DNA of 64,000 nt from Lunularia cruciata (lineage: Eukaryota > Streptophyta > Marchantiopsida > Lunulariales > Lunulariaceae). Made by a program: the position numbers and the translations under genes. Position 1 is the first letter of the stretch; each line of letters opens with the position of its first letter. Shown here in pieces: positions 42,641 through 55,575 of the stretch. The stretch lies in contig OX419755.1 in NCBI GenBank assembly GCA_948567375.1, forward strand, positions 18,295,001-18,359,000, in the 5' to 3' direction. The notes beneath the pieces were generated by a model. It searched no databases. It worked only from the letters and a program-made list of their open reading frames with translations, and was not told where the DNA came from.

Positions 42641-44480
42641 TGTGTACTTAATTCATTCATTCATTCATGAGGTGATGGGCTGTTCTTCTTCTTGGAATTG
42701 CTGAGCTCTCAACAGCGGCAAGAGCAGAACAGCAGAGTAGCAAAGGAAACAACAGCACCCAACAACGGAATTGTATCGGGCAGGACTGTATCAGCGGAAG
42801 AAGCGTGTGGTGGTACCAGTATCGAAACTAGAGCATGAAGGAGAAGAGAAGACGGCAGCGGCAGCGGCTTTGGAATGAAAGAGTATTGGGATTAATTACA
42901 GAAGGTGGCGGGATATTGCGTGGTTCAGTCAGTCTTGAGGACGAGAGAGAACGAGAGAGATCAAGAGCTCCACTTTGGTTTTGAAGGGGAGCTTGGGTAA
43001 TGTCAGCAGCAAGGGCTAAAGAAAAATTTCTGGTGTCCAATTCCCGGTGGGCAACACCATTGCCAAACTGTTGGGTCACTGCTGCAGCCTCTGTGGGTGA
43101 ATTTATTTTCAGTAACGACAATTCTCTTTTCCTTGGTCGCTGAAATCGGTAAGAACCCCTAATTTTATGGGCGTTGTGCTTGTTCTTGGCCGGGATAGCA
43201 AGAATTTAGCTGCTGCTTTCCTTTTGACGATGCGTGATAGTGTGGATGTACTTTTCGGTGTCTTTATCGATTGGCCTGCGTGTTTTTACGAAATTTTGGG
43301 TGGACTCTTCCCGCGGGAAGACAGTGGGATAGAGGGAAGAGTGCGTATGAATTCTACTTGCTGCATATGCTAGAAAAACCTTGGCAACGAAAACTGGATT
43401 GTCTTTCTCGAGGTTCAGAGCCTTTCATGATGGCAACTAGTATTTTCCGGGTGGGTTGTCCACGCTTACAACATGTTGACCAATCGGGTATATCACAGTG
43501 AAACCCTTCCATGCATTCAACTGGGCGTTAAACCCCACTCCCGTCTCTTGGATCTGCTTGGAGGGGACAAAAGTGTCAAGTGAAGCAAGCGTCCAGCCTC
43601 TTAGATATGAAAGAGGACAACGTGCATATCTACGGAACCCGCAGGCATTCTGCATTGCTGCATTAGTTTTAGGTTGTCGCAATGGGAAGATACGGCGGGG
43701 AATGTGACATTTTTCTCTCTTGAAGGAGGCCTTCCTTTAGCCGTTCATAATAAGAGGGGAGTAACTTCCTATAGAATCAAGTCTTATGTTCCTGTTTTCT
43801 GCAATCCGTGTATCCAAGAACTATCAAAGTTCACTAACCATCTTGATTCTGGCGCATACTTCTTGTTTTCAGCAGTAGCTATAGATATTGCGCCAGGACC
43901 AGGACAAATCGCCCTGGTTGCGGTGCTCTTATTAGACTTTTCTTCTTTTCTCCTTTCTTTCTCTCATACCGTTTGAACAATTCATCGCCCTGATAGGGAG
44001 CACTTGCCACTTCTTTGTTACTGATTTTTATGTTGGTGACAAACTAGAACATACGTAAACATGTGATTACTAGAGGCTCAAGTTTCCACCTTGTTGCAGC
44101 TTCAAGGAATTCAAGACACACAAGTTGTGAACCAGTCTCTTGAAGTTGTTACGACTTGATAGCAATCTATGTTCACAATCTCAATTGCTGTCACTATCAG
44201 ATCTTTGTACGAAGGGGTCAGTACCAGTTCCATTGGCTGGCCGCAACTGCTTCCTGTGCACTCTACGTCAACCTGTCCATTTCTTTCGAGTTCGAATATC
44301 AGCTGTAACGAGGGAGAGGCTGAGGACAGCGTTTGAACTGTCGATTGTACACCTCTGCACGTTGGGTTGCAGAGCTCCATTGGTTGTCTCCGTCCTCGTG
44401 GAGAACTCCCGAGGCGAATGTTGAATGACTGCCTCTGGGTGTCCCGATTTTGAAGGAGGAAAACGTCCGCAGCAAGCACA
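42641..44480 (+). other. Upstream region and probable 5' UTR of the DDT gene
   Basis: G+C rises here relative to the AT-rich DNA upstream. A four-unit ATTC run is at about 42649-42668. A good donor (ATCG|GTAAGA, about 43149) and a possible acceptor (GGGTTGCAG, about 44372) suggest a spliced 5' UTR before the ATG at 44481. Short open frames on both strands here have no recognisable domain. Promoter position is unknown. Confidence 0.4.
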
Positions 44481-47400
44481 ATGCCACTTCTCAAAAGGAA
44501 ACCGTATATTCTCAGCTCTCCTCCACGGGACCTTCGGTCAGACGAGCATGTCTTTCAAGTTCGTTTCACAAAAGAGATTTTCAGGGATTATGAGTATCCT
44601 TATCAACTTATTGTTCTGATATTTGTTCGAAAAAAATTGAATTGACTATCGTAGTGCTGGAAAGACTATTGAGAAAAAATTGATGCTCATTTTTGTGTAC
44701 TTGCAAGAGAGAAATATCCGTGACCATTTTTTGAGAAAGCTGTGAACCATCTTTTGAGTACGCAACAGAAGATGGTTCATCACAGCACATAACAACTTCG
44801 ATTCTATGGAAGTACCTGTAATGACTGTAGATATTGTACAGGAAGGGATATGCACTTACATTTCCTTAACCACAAATGAAGAGAATACTTGAGTCATGTG
44901 AATCTCTATCGACGGAGATTATGGACATGCAAGGTGACGGGAAAGCAAAATCTGACATATGAAGAAGCTCTTGTCTCGGAGCGTAGGGCAACTGAGAGGG
45001 TTCAACACTTTCCGAAGGAATTCATGGGCCCAGTGCTGTCCATGGTTCAATTCAGTACGTGATTCTCCCTCTTTCTCTTGTGGGCCTTTTCCTTTCTCAT
45101 GTTCTAGCTTGTCAAGAATATGTGGACGATCTTTCGCCTGCAGGGTTTAGGAATCCATATCATTGATATCACTACCGAAGATTACCAATCCAAGTTTTCC
45201 TAAAGAGCAAATAAGGTTGTATGTTTCGCCCGCAAAAGGATGTCTGTTCTCTCGCCAATAATCTCCTACACACCTAGCCACCGTCAGATGGCTCTCGGTT
45301 TCTTACTTGACTATCTCTCGTTGTTACTCTACAGGCCCTCTTCGGATCGATGAACTTGTAGATAGAATTTACAAGGAGTTCAAGGACCGATTTGTTGTCA
45401 ATGAGGAAGCTCTGGGAAAATCTGGAGATAGTTATTGTCCGTGCAAGATTTTGAAGGTGCTGGCTCAGCATAGTAAAGAATCCTGCCATTACGACGTGGC
45501 TTGGTTGGATGAAGATGGGAAGAAGTATGGCACATCCACAGAACCTGCAGACGTTTTGACTCGAAAGAAACAGCCTTTTACTCGTGCTCTTTTGAAAGCT
45601 TTCGTCAGGGAAGCAGCCTCCTCTGGCCCCTCAAGGAACTCTATATGGATAGTGAAGAACAAGCTGGCTCGAAAGTATAAGATTCCAGTGGAACCTCCAG
45701 AGCGAACTGAGACAGGGGAGCAGAACGGATCTGTTGATAGTGAGAAACAGAAACCTGTGGAAGTAAGTGCTCTAAGCTTGCAGTACTTGATGGTTTGCTA
45801 TCTACTTGAAGTGCTACTTCAGTTCCTGGACTTATGTATCTATCTTGTTTTCTCAGGCAGAGGTGGTTGAGAACGGTGGACATAATACCAGGAAGCGACG
45901 GAAAAGAGATGATAGTGCAGGCGGTCAAGAAAAGAAGATTGTCAAGAAAGGTACTTCGGTGGATGTCAAATCAGCCCGCAAAGACGGTAAAGTTGCTGCA
46001 AAAGGTACAGGCACAGTGGTCGCCAAAGACAAGAACTACAAAAAAAAGGGTTCAACGAAGCTGGAAGTCAACACGGAGCCCAGCACTTCTGGCAAAGAGA
46101 AAAGGATAAATGGGAGAAAAGGTAAATACCTAGATTTAGTCAAACAATCTAAGGTTGTCGAGAAAAGTACCGGAGAACACTGACGTTCAAATCGAAAGTT
46201 CTAACCTGGCGTTTCACTAACTTGAAATTCTGACTGAGTGATCTCAACTAATTCTGTTTGCTCGATTCGAAATGCAGCGGTTGCTCTAGCACCACCTCCT
46301 CCTCCGCCTCCACCTCCACCGCCTATTAAGTATCCGATAGAGGACACGCTGGTGAAATCTGGCCCAGATGATCCTGTGTTCACAGAAAGGCCAATCGCCT
46401 CAACAGACTTTTTGCTCCCAATGGGAAGTCTCGGGAAACTTTTGATGGTCTGGGACTTTTGTTCTTCGTTCAGCAAGGCGCTTCACTTGTCCCCATTCTC
46501 TTTGGAAGAATTAGAAAAGTCTTTGGATTATCGGGAAGGAATTGCCCCAGTGCTTTCTGAGACTCTCTTTGCTTTAGTACGCACGACCCTGAGCGATCCG
46601 GTGCTTCGGGACGGGTTTGTCAAGAAACGGAAGCGCAAAAGTGAAGTAAGTTTTTCACCCCCACAGCTACGGGTATATCGCAGTTTGAGAAACCTTTTGT
46701 ACCATGCATTATGGATCTGAACTACTATATGTTGCCAGGCTTACGTGGAACTCGTAGCTCATGGTCCCGACAGTTTAGTTCCGAACTGGATTCACTAGCA
46801 TTTCCAATAGTGTCCCTCACTAGAAGTGGGGGACAGAGCTTCCTAATTAGCCCTGGTTTCCTTTGACTTGTTGTAACTCATTCTGGGGAATGCTTACATT
46901 TTTTCCTTTATTATATACACTGACCTTTTCATTTCCTCTGCATTCCAGGTCTCGGTCAACACCTTGAAGGACGATGTGAGTGACTTGTTAGAGCTGATCA
47001 ACAAAGAGAAGATGATGAAGTATGTGCCATCTATTCGGCTTGGCAACTATAAGCAGATCGAAGCATCCGAGAAATTGGAGGTTTTGCAAGAATTGGTAGA
47101 TAGAAGCCTGAGTTCTACTATAATCAGGGGTCAACTAGAGGAGAATATTGAGGAGCACCAGATACTTGCCGCCAAAAAGCGAGGGGAAGAAGTTGAAGGC
47201 TCGAAGAAAAAGAAGCAATCGAAAATGCAGGTGAATGGGACGGTCGATGGAGTAACCGACCCAACTGAAAGTCTAAGGGACGGTGAAATGGTGGATGTAG
47301 ATGAAAATGGCCTCTTAGTGGATGATAAGGACGGGGTGCAGATGGAGGAAAATGGTCAAGCCATTGGGTGGAAGACTAAAGGAAAACGAAAGCTTTCGGG

Positions 47401-49061
47401 CAGCCACAGTCCTGTGAATGGAAATGAAGCGAAGTGAGTTGATTTAGATAAGTTGCACGAATATTATTCTGCTTGGTTCTCTTTTCCTGTTAAGCAGGAG
47501 AACTAAGCAAGTGCCCTTTCCTGATAACAACCGATCTGCCTGCAGGAAGGAAGAAGAGCAGGAAATCAAGGCTGGGAGCAAATCACGGCACACACTGTTG
47601 AAAGCCAAAGAAGCCTTGAAATTAGCTGAGGAGCAGGAGAAGGACAGGAAAAGGACGGAGGATAGCAAAAGGGTACAGGAGAAAAAGAAAGGACAAGTTG
47701 AATCATCTACAGAGAAGAAGTCACAGGAACAAATACTTGCGGAGAGCCAGAAGAGGGTAATAGTTTATTTTCTACCTCATGGCCCCCATGTCCATTCGTT
47801 TTCAATGGACTCTTCTCTAGGTGCTACTGAAGATCTTATTCGTCGTGCGCACTCCCTTTCTGAACATCAGAAAAAAACTCGCCTGCCAAATCAGCTTGTC
47901 TTTCCCGTCTTTAACACCATTGTCGGACTCAGATTTAGAGAAGGTAGTCATTTATGTTTTTCTAGGTGAGTTTTATCCGCCCTAAAGTGACTGGTCCCGC
48001 TGTATGGGGATCCATGCACAATCTCAATCTGCGTATTTTTCTTTTACTGTGGGTGACATGGGCATTTATCACAAACCCTAGAATACCTCATGTACTTGAC
48101 CTCATCCATAGTTCATCACCGTCGAAGCTTGCGTATGAACTTGGTTGTTCTAGGATCGCTCGGAGTGCCTGCTTGCACCAGCATTTGCTAAACATCAAGT
48201 GTGGGCCTGGTTCCTGAATATTATTATGAAGATTTGTTTGAATGCAAAATTGTGCTGAATAAAGGACCTGGTTTACTCGTTTGATTTCCTAATGCAGCAA
48301 GAGCAGTTTGATCGTGAAGTAGAGAAACGCTCTATAAGAACAAGTCCGTTGGGGAAAGACCGCAACCACAACGTGTATTGGTTTTTCCATCGTGAAGGAC
48401 GATTGTTTGTGGAGGATAAAAATTCAAGAAATTGGGGGTACTATAGTGCCAAAGAGGAGGTATGACCGACCAAAATTCCGATGCTGCTCTTTCCATGTTT
48501 GTCGTCTGATCAAAAAGCATGTAGAGCGCAGCCTGATCCTTTGATATGTGGATTCGTCATAGTGAACCTTATGATTTAATCTCCTTTCATTTGCAGCTTG
48601 ATGCGCTCATAGGTTCACTCAACCCGAAAGGAATCAGGGAGCGACTTCTGCAGAAGCAAATGGAGAAGCACTATCAGAAGATAAGGTAGGGAGGGCGATA
48701 ATGTTTTCTGTTGCTATAAACGAAGATATGATAACCATTCACTTCCCACTCAAGTTCTGAAGCCTTACTTTTCAGAATACGTCATTTCTCACATACAATT
48801 TCCTGGGTATTTTTCATGTATTGGCTAAGTTGCCTTGTCGATATTGGCCGATTCATGTGGCTTGCTCGTTTGTTTCTCTTAACTTGACAAGTAACCTGAA
48901 CTTGGATCTTATTTTGCAGTAATGCCCTTACAAGGAGATCCAAAGAGATTGCACAAAAGATTGCAGTAGAAGACGTTGCTGTGAGGCGCTCTGTTCGTGT
49001 GCGAACAGCCCCTCGGATAACTGGTTTCTTGGCCTATGTGAATAAATTACGACAGGCATGA
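44481..49061 (+). CDS. WAC-DDT-WHIM domain protein, ISWI-partner-like
   Basis: Ten exons: 44481-44593, 44882-45054, 45335-45762, 45857-46121, 46278-46645, 46949-47433, 47546-47756, 48298-48459, 48597-48685, 48920-49061. All introns are GT-AG, phases agree, and the 2,436 nt give 811 residues. The start MPLLKRKPYIL matches the family's usual N-terminus. WAC domain at about 22-100 (VFQVRFTKEIFRDYEEYL, LWTCKVTGKQNLTYEEAL). A region ending in NSIWIVKNKLARKYKIP, a Lys-rich linker (exon 4), and a proline run opening exon 5 follow. DDT domain about 375-435; WHIM motifs about 450-530 and 682-770 (SPLGKDRNHNVYWFF, WGYYSAKEELDALI). Such proteins (plant DDT-domain proteins, animal Acf1/WSTF) partner ISWI remodellers in the nucleus. 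It appears intact; which family member it is remains unsure. Confidence 0.93.
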
Positions 49062-50734
49062 TGAGGTCCCACTTTTCCTAGCTTACTTGGGAGCTTGTAG
49101 ATGAAATCCATCTGGGATTTCCTTCTTATCGTAGCGGCAATCTTCCCCATTCTTCAGACCGGATGCAATATACTTAGGAGAAACGTAGACAAACACAGCA
49201 GACAAGTTTAGAGAGAAATGAGTCCGTCAAGTATTTTGGACCCCGGCTCTCAATTTTTGTCACCATTGAAAGAGATGAGAAAATTCAATAAATTCACTTT
49301 TGTTCGCACCTTAAACTCTCCAGCCTTCTTAGCAAGTCTACTCCAAAACATCCTCACTTACAACAGGTTTCTGACCCAGCATGTCCAAGTCCGGAGCGAG
49401 CCTGCTTTCAACCCAAATCTGCACATTGTGCCAGTTGGTCGAAGTCTAACTCAATTTTCCACACCAAAATGGCAACAAAAGCCTCAAGACTTCTTTCATA
49501 GTGAAAATCATCTTCAGTTCCTTTTCACTTCATCTTTCATCTCTCTGCTATTTGGCAATAGGACATTCTTATGAACACGATGCCGTTTACTACTTGGAGG
49601 TGCGATGCCATCAGATTTCCGAAGGCATCACAGTTCTTTTCCTTGTCGATTCACACTTGAGCTTCAAGGGATGAAGACCACTGGAAGTTTTGACGAGGGC
49701 GTTATTATTGTTAGACAGAAACAGTGCAGGGATCAAAAGGATTAGCTCAGTTTTAAGTAGGGGTAGGAGATGCACAAAGTAGGCAATCCGAAGTAGGAAA
49801 AACTGAAGAGATCTATCATGACCTCTAATCAAAATCCTCGTCAACATTCTCAGGCCACATTCTTTTCTGTGTACTGTGTTTAGTGTTGAGGACCGTATCG
49901 GCTACAAGGAACTCTCGGTAAGTGCAATACCTCCATTCCGGCATGGAGAGTGCAACTAAAGAGGATTTGCAGTTATCCCAAATGTTTACAACAGCAACTT
50001 CTTAAGTAACTGCACTTGTATTCAGAGCAAAACTTGCATATACCGATAGTTGTAAATTTCCATGTATTGTTTTTACACTGTCACCCTGATAATATGTATA
50101 TACGTTCCCATGTTTTTGTGGGTAGCTTTTAAAAATATATTAACCAATGGTAGATATAAAACTTTCAATGGTGGGAATGGTTTCATTTTACTTGTATTTA
50201 TGAGAAATGTACTAAATTGTACAAACCATTGCAGTTTTGTTAATTCTCTACAAAGTCATAATTTGCATTTAAGGATAGTTTCATTTACGCAAGTTGTGAT
50301 TTTGGAGATTGGATTTTATCATGTTTAGTGTATGCTTATTCTCTTGGAGCCCATTGAGAGTATTTGCACCCTTTGGTCAAATTGATGGGGATGTTATTTT
50401 GGTATTTGATACTTTTTCTTGAAAATGAATTCTAAGTATCCAATAAAGACTGGTAGCCAGCATAGAATAGCTCTTACGCTCAACCATATTTGTATATGAA
50501 TAAGACAAAAAAATTGTATGGCTTTGCTAGGTGTAGAGGAGAATCAATAAGTAGTATAGGAATTGGAAAAAATTATTTTTGGTAAAAATTGTGCTATGTG
50601 CAAAGAGAATTAATATATTGAATATTTAATTTCTAATTGGACTTGGGTGCAAATGGGGTACTTGTTGGATCCTACTATATGAAATGAAATCTACTGAATT
50701 GGATAATCAAGAGCCTAAAATATTTACAATATTG

Positions 50735-50790
50735 GAAGGTGATTAGATCCGTAGATGTGATTAATCACATCTACGGATCTAATCACCTTC
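50735..50790. repeat. Perfect 56-bp palindrome
   Basis: Bases 50735-50762 and 50763-50790 are exact reverse complements with no spacer. GATTAGATCC and CTACGGATC are recognisable inner parts. Confidence 0.97.
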
Positions 50791-51274
50791 ATATTTACAA
50801 CCTTCATATTAGCAGTCATTGTGAATCTATTTTCATGGATAATTGAGTACGTCGTTGTGTTGTATTGTGGACGTTTTCTGCACATTTTTTAACAGAGGAA
50901 TTAAGCAAACTTTGAGGTCAAAATTTGAAAACCGGAGCCATGTTAGCTTTTTCTCTTATAGATGCATTTGTCATATATCCAGTTGTTGAACTCATTTATA
51001 TTTTGGATTGTGTTGCAAAATACCACAATAATCTTCAACCATGAGGTACTCAAGATAGGCCAAGCAAAACACTCAAAACAGATTGGATCGATAAAGGTTT
51101 GCATCTACTTATGCGAATGTAGAAGATCCTTGGTGTTAAGGATTGCAAAAGATATTATGAAGTTGATCCGCAGCTTATATCAAACTATAAGTACCTCAAG
51201 AATAAGAATTCTTGCATCTTCATTGCTTGTATTTATTAGAGATTAACCTCAATTTGCACAATGCAAACCAAACT

Positions 51275-51585
51275 GAAAAGAAAGGGAAAATTGAAAGAGA
51301 AGGGAAAAAAAGAGTCCAAATCTATAACAAAATGATCTTCAATTGAATGAACAAAATAAAGATGAAATGGATAAGCAAATAATAAGAGAAAATTTCTTCA
51401 AAAGATATTTTTACTTGTATTGAAGAGAAATCATACTCAGTTTGAAAATAAAAAATAAAGCAAAAAAGAAGGGAAATTGAAAGAGAAAGGAAAAAAAGAG
51501 TCCAAATCTGTAGCAAGATGATTTTGAAATGAATGAACCAAATAAGGTTGAAATGGAGAAGCAAACAAAAAGGAATCTTCTTTAC
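51275..51585. repeat. Diverged direct repeat, about 187-bp spacing
   Basis: A roughly 120-bp purine-rich block at about 51275-51400 (GAAAGAGAAGGGAAAAAAAG..., then AGTCCAAATCT) recurs at about 51463-51585 with scattered differences. Confidence 0.75.
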
Positions 51586-52084
51586 AGAAGATAACAAGAG
51601 AAAACAAGGCTTCAAAAAGTTGAAAGGTAAGAAATGTGCTACTCAAGTTACAAACAATATCAAAATGGAAGAAGAATTATTTCAAATAGTGATTTATGCT
51701 TACCAGTATAAATATACATACAAGAATCAAAGAATTAAATTTCTCAAGGAGCAAATCCTTCAAATAACTTCTATAAGTTACAAAATATTAAGTTTATTAA
51801 ATATTTCAAATAAATTATTATTGATGGAGCACACAAGGGTTATAAAATTAAACCATCAATGGTTTAAAAGATATAGGAGAGAAATAAGAGAATGGAAAGG
51901 TATCAATTGAGGGGAATTATGAATAATTAAGCTAAGGAGGGGATTTGAAATTTATAGGAAATCAAATACAAGAATCCAGAGGAAGCTTCCAGATAAGTTT
52001 CCTTCTAGAAGTTGCCTTTCTTGGAGTATAAGCTAAGGCTTATAAGGTAGCCCCTTACTTGACATCAAGCTATTGGATCCTCTT

Positions 52085-52102
52085 GAAGTTTCTAGAAGGT
52101 TC
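52085..52102. promoter_or_regulatory. Four-unit heat-shock element in LTR
   Basis: The bases read GAAgtTTCtaGAAggTTC, perfect in all four cores, inside the 3' LTR of this shorter family-1 subfamily. Confidence 0.55.
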
Positions 52103-52592
52103 TCACCAAGAAGATTCTTGGAAACTTCTAGAACATTCTTAAATTTCCTAGATGTATGTTAGTTTTAACTTCCTTTAACTATGCATAGCTTTTTCTAAGT
52201 TGATATTATTACATATTCCCCATCTTATTAGTGATTGTCCTCATCACCATGGAATCTTTGAACTTTTGTGTGACTACTTGAGCAGTTTAGAGATGAAAAA
52301 GAAGCTCCCATGTGGCATTGTGAAGTAATTTTTCTAGAGGATCTTATATTCAATTTGTCAATGGTTTTCATGTTGGAAGTCTCTTTGTGCAAGAATATTG
52401 TCAGCTTTGTATTCTTCATGGTCATTAATAGAATTTGGAGGAGTAAGATATTGTATACAAGTAGAAAAAGAAGATGAGTTGGAAACTAAGGGTTTTGCTT
52501 TTGAAATATGGAAGCCAGATGGATCTTCATGTGACTAGGGTCAGTTTGTAAGCAACATAAGAAATGTTTTAAATCATATCAAATGGATGTAT

Positions 52593-53159
52593 CTAATAGG
52601 GGAGAAGGTTTATAAACTTTGGTGTCAAGAGGGAATGGAGGTTACAAAAGGAAAACATTGCCTTATCACATACTTGAAAGGTAATATTACAATGATATTT
52701 ATTAGGATATTTCTCTTGTAAATTTTGAAGAACAAGAAGATGAGATTTGGCTTGGTGTAAAGATCTAAATAACACAAACAAGAAAGTGGAAGAATGAGGA
52801 ATATGAGATGGAAATGGATTAAGAAGAGAATCTAGAGCAAGTGGATCTTGCATATGATTAAAGAAAGAAAGAATAAAGAGAATCGTCAAACTTTCTTGCT
52901 TGAGATTATTGTAGGCAAATTTGGTAGCCATAAGATAAGTAACCCAATTGGTGTGTTGATTTTTAACAAAGGTATGGAGCATATCTTCCAAGGCATGATT
53001 TTCTTGTTCTATTTGCACATTAGTTTGAAGGTAATAGGCTATAGATAATTCAATCTTGGCATTGAGTATCTTGAAAAGTGCTTGGAGAAAGTTACTAATT
53101 AATTGAGGATCAAAATCAAAGATGAGGAGCAATAATAGCCTTGATTTCTTCTCTTCCAT
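52593..53159 (-). pseudogene. Integrase core, family 1, N-terminally deleted
   Basis: A 188-codon frame carries DFDPQLISNFLQALFK (second catalytic Asp region), SIAYYLQTNVQIEQENHALEDML (the acidic third-residue block), and the FAYNNLKQESL and DPLALDSLL segments, to the integrase C-terminal part near 52600. Its first residues (MEEKKSR) derive from the RT region, so a deletion has fused RT text to mid-integrase. It cannot be active, because the zinc module and first catalytic Asp are gone. Confidence 0.82.
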
Positions 53160-53870
53160 CTTGATCTATTCTATTGAAACCTTATAGCCCAAAAAGGCAA
53201 CTTATTTCTATCAATATGTCCACTTGGATTTCTTGCAATAGAATTTCCATTGCAATAGTCATCTCAAAATCTCTTGTGTGTGGTTCTTATGTTCTACCTC
53301 CATCTTACTATAAATTAAAATGTCATCAAGGAACACATACATTAACACATATTGATCTAATACATGGCATTTGATACATGATAATGATTGGAGCATTAGT
53401 GAGTCCAAAAGGTAAAACTCTCCATTCAAAATGCCTATACCTTTGACAAAAGGTAATTTTTTGCACATTTTCACCAACCATTGGAATCTACCAATAGCTG
53501 CTTCAAAGATCCAAATTATAAAAGTATTGTGCTTCACTTAGTTGATCTGATAAGTCATCAATCCAAAGCAAGGAATACAAATTCTATGCTAATCAATATA
53601 GAATTAAAGCTCTCCATCTTTCTTTAGTACAAATAGTATCAATGCTTTATGAGGAGAAAGGCTATATTATATGAAATCTTTCTCTAACAACTTGATCAAT
53701 GTTATTCAAAGTTCTTTTAACTCTTCTTGTGAGAGTTAATAGATTGGTCTATAAAATCCTTATCCAAAAACTTGGTCAATGTTATTCAAAGTTCTTCTAA
53801 CTCCTTTGGTGAGAGAGCCAATAGATTGGTCTATTAATTGGGGTACTACTTATTAACAATTTGATCTTGA
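53160..53870 (-). pseudogene. Reverse transcriptase, family 1
   Basis: Minus-strand RT text with stops. The active-site strand YVFLDDILIYSKMEVEHKNH (near 53340-53270) is intact. Finger and palm pieces extend to about 53870, with a local duplication of roughly 85 bp near 53690-53830 (the LVNVIQSSSNSF-type segment appears twice). The copy retains both catalytic aspartates, unlike the one at 5520-6870. Confidence 0.8.
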
Positions 53871-54204
53871 AGCGCATAACTCAATAAGAAGATAACCTTT
53901 TGGAAGATTGTAAAGAAATGCATCTTTAAACTCCTATACTACTTAATCAACCACTTCTTTTTGATGCGTATTATCCTCAATAGATTCTCCTTATGCTAAG
54001 GGCTTGATCCACAAACAAAGCTTCCTCCAAAGCTTGCTCTATAGCCATTAAACTAATAAACATCCCATCTTGGGACTAATTGCTTCTAAGTATATTCTTC
54101 AAAGGTGGCAAATAGCCTAATTAGTAATTTTTTCCATGGTGTTGTATTTGAATGCTGATGGAAATAATAAATTTGAACCTTATGATGTTCAAGCCAAGAA
54201 AGTA

Positions 54205-54420
54205 TTAGTGTAGAGGAGCTATTACAAATTTCATATGATTTGAGTACTCTTTCAATAGGATGTGAGACATTGAATGAAAACTTCTTTTACCATCCATCAT
54301 CATAAAATTCTTGCCTAATGTTTGCTTGATAGGATTATATAATTCCTTTGCTAATTGCATGTGCATGCAATTCTCAAAACCCTCACTATCAACCAAAATG
54401 ATACTATATATTGCAAGTGG
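54205..54420 (-). pseudogene. Aspartic protease, family 1
   Basis: A 63-codon piece reads MVDSEGFENCMHMQLAKEL, aligning with the active-site region of the copy at 7215-7568, and ends MKFVIAPLH. The DSG triad has become DSE. Only the central third of the protease is recognisable. Confidence 0.75.
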
Positions 54421-55575
54421 ATTAGATTTACATAGGTTGAGCCTTCAATCCTACTAAAATAAATTAAGTTCTTAGTAAAAAGGCTTAGTATCTACTAATA
54501 GGAATCCTTGTTTCTTTGATGATCATACTCTATAATTTCCACTTGGGCAATTGGTTGAAGTTATCTATTCTTACTTGAATTTTTTACAATGTGATGTCCA
54601 ATTTAAGGACAATAAAAGCAACAACTATTTTATCTCAATTGTTCTTGATCTATAATGTTGAGTGATCTCCATTGCATAATACTAATCTCCATAGATATTG
54701 GCTCATCCACTTTGGCTTGATGTGTTTGTAAGTTTAGTGAAAGCTTGGGTTGAGACCAAGTTGTAGTGATTAGAAAATCAAAGTGCTTTGCTAACTACGT
54801 AGCTTCTTCCAGATGTTTGGGTTTGCACATGATTACTTATTTTTTCATGTTAAAATTCAACCCTCTCACAAACTATTCCAAAACTTCCAATCATGCATCT
54901 CTGGAATCTAAATCATTTGTTTTAGAATTGAATAATGTAACTTCTCATAGATCCAATTTGTCTCAATTGTGTGTAGATTGTACAAGATTCACTACTTAGA
55001 ATCTTCTAATTATTTCACTCTTGAAGTCTTCCCATATAAAATTAGAGCATCAAATTTCAATTGAGCTTGCTTTACTCAAAATTAACACCTTCAATTTACC
55101 TCTCCTACTTGACTCAAAACTAAGAGGATTTGCTTTGGATCATCAAGAAGATTTATAGCTTTAAAACAACACTTGAAATCAAGTATAAAATTCTCTATTA
55201 CACTTGATAAACTCTAGCTTTTAAATGCCTCAGACTTTGGAATTTGAACTTGATTTTCCTCTTCTCAAAAAGCTACTCTCTCTATTTGCTTGCATTTTTT
55301 ACCATTACGATTTCTCTTCCAATGATTGAGTAATATGTTCAATGTTCTATTGCATAGAAATGATAATTTCAGGCATTCTTATGTTTTCTACCATGAATAA
55401 TACTCTAACAAACTCTTACCATAAAGATATTTAAGTTAATAGATGAAACATGTCTACCACTCTCCATAAGCCACAATTAGAAGGATCAATGGTTTAGCAA
55501 ACAAGGTAATTGCATTCAAGAACTCTTGGCCAAAGCATACAAGGATGAATTGCTAGAAATGATATTTTGGAAATG

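Larger units (their letters stand above)
49062..51862. other. 3' flank and intergenic DNA
   Basis: The start probably holds the 3' UTR; AATAAA near 49285 is a candidate polyadenylation signal. An open frame at 49218-49574 has no recognisable domain and is most likely UTR. Beyond about 50 kb the sequence is AT-rich, with a perfect palindrome (50735-50790) and a diverged direct repeat (51275-51585). Confidence 0.5.

Noticed and set aside
42828-43121. 97-codon minus-strand open frame as a gene
   Set aside because: No recognisable domain, low-complexity composition, and it lies in the probable 5' region of the DDT gene.
46201-46476. Minus-strand glycine-rich frame
   Set aside because: It is the complement of the proline codons opening exon 5 of the DDT gene.
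49218-49574. 118-codon open frame downstream of the DDT gene
   Set aside because: Starts 157 bases after the stop codon, no domain, fits the 3' UTR.
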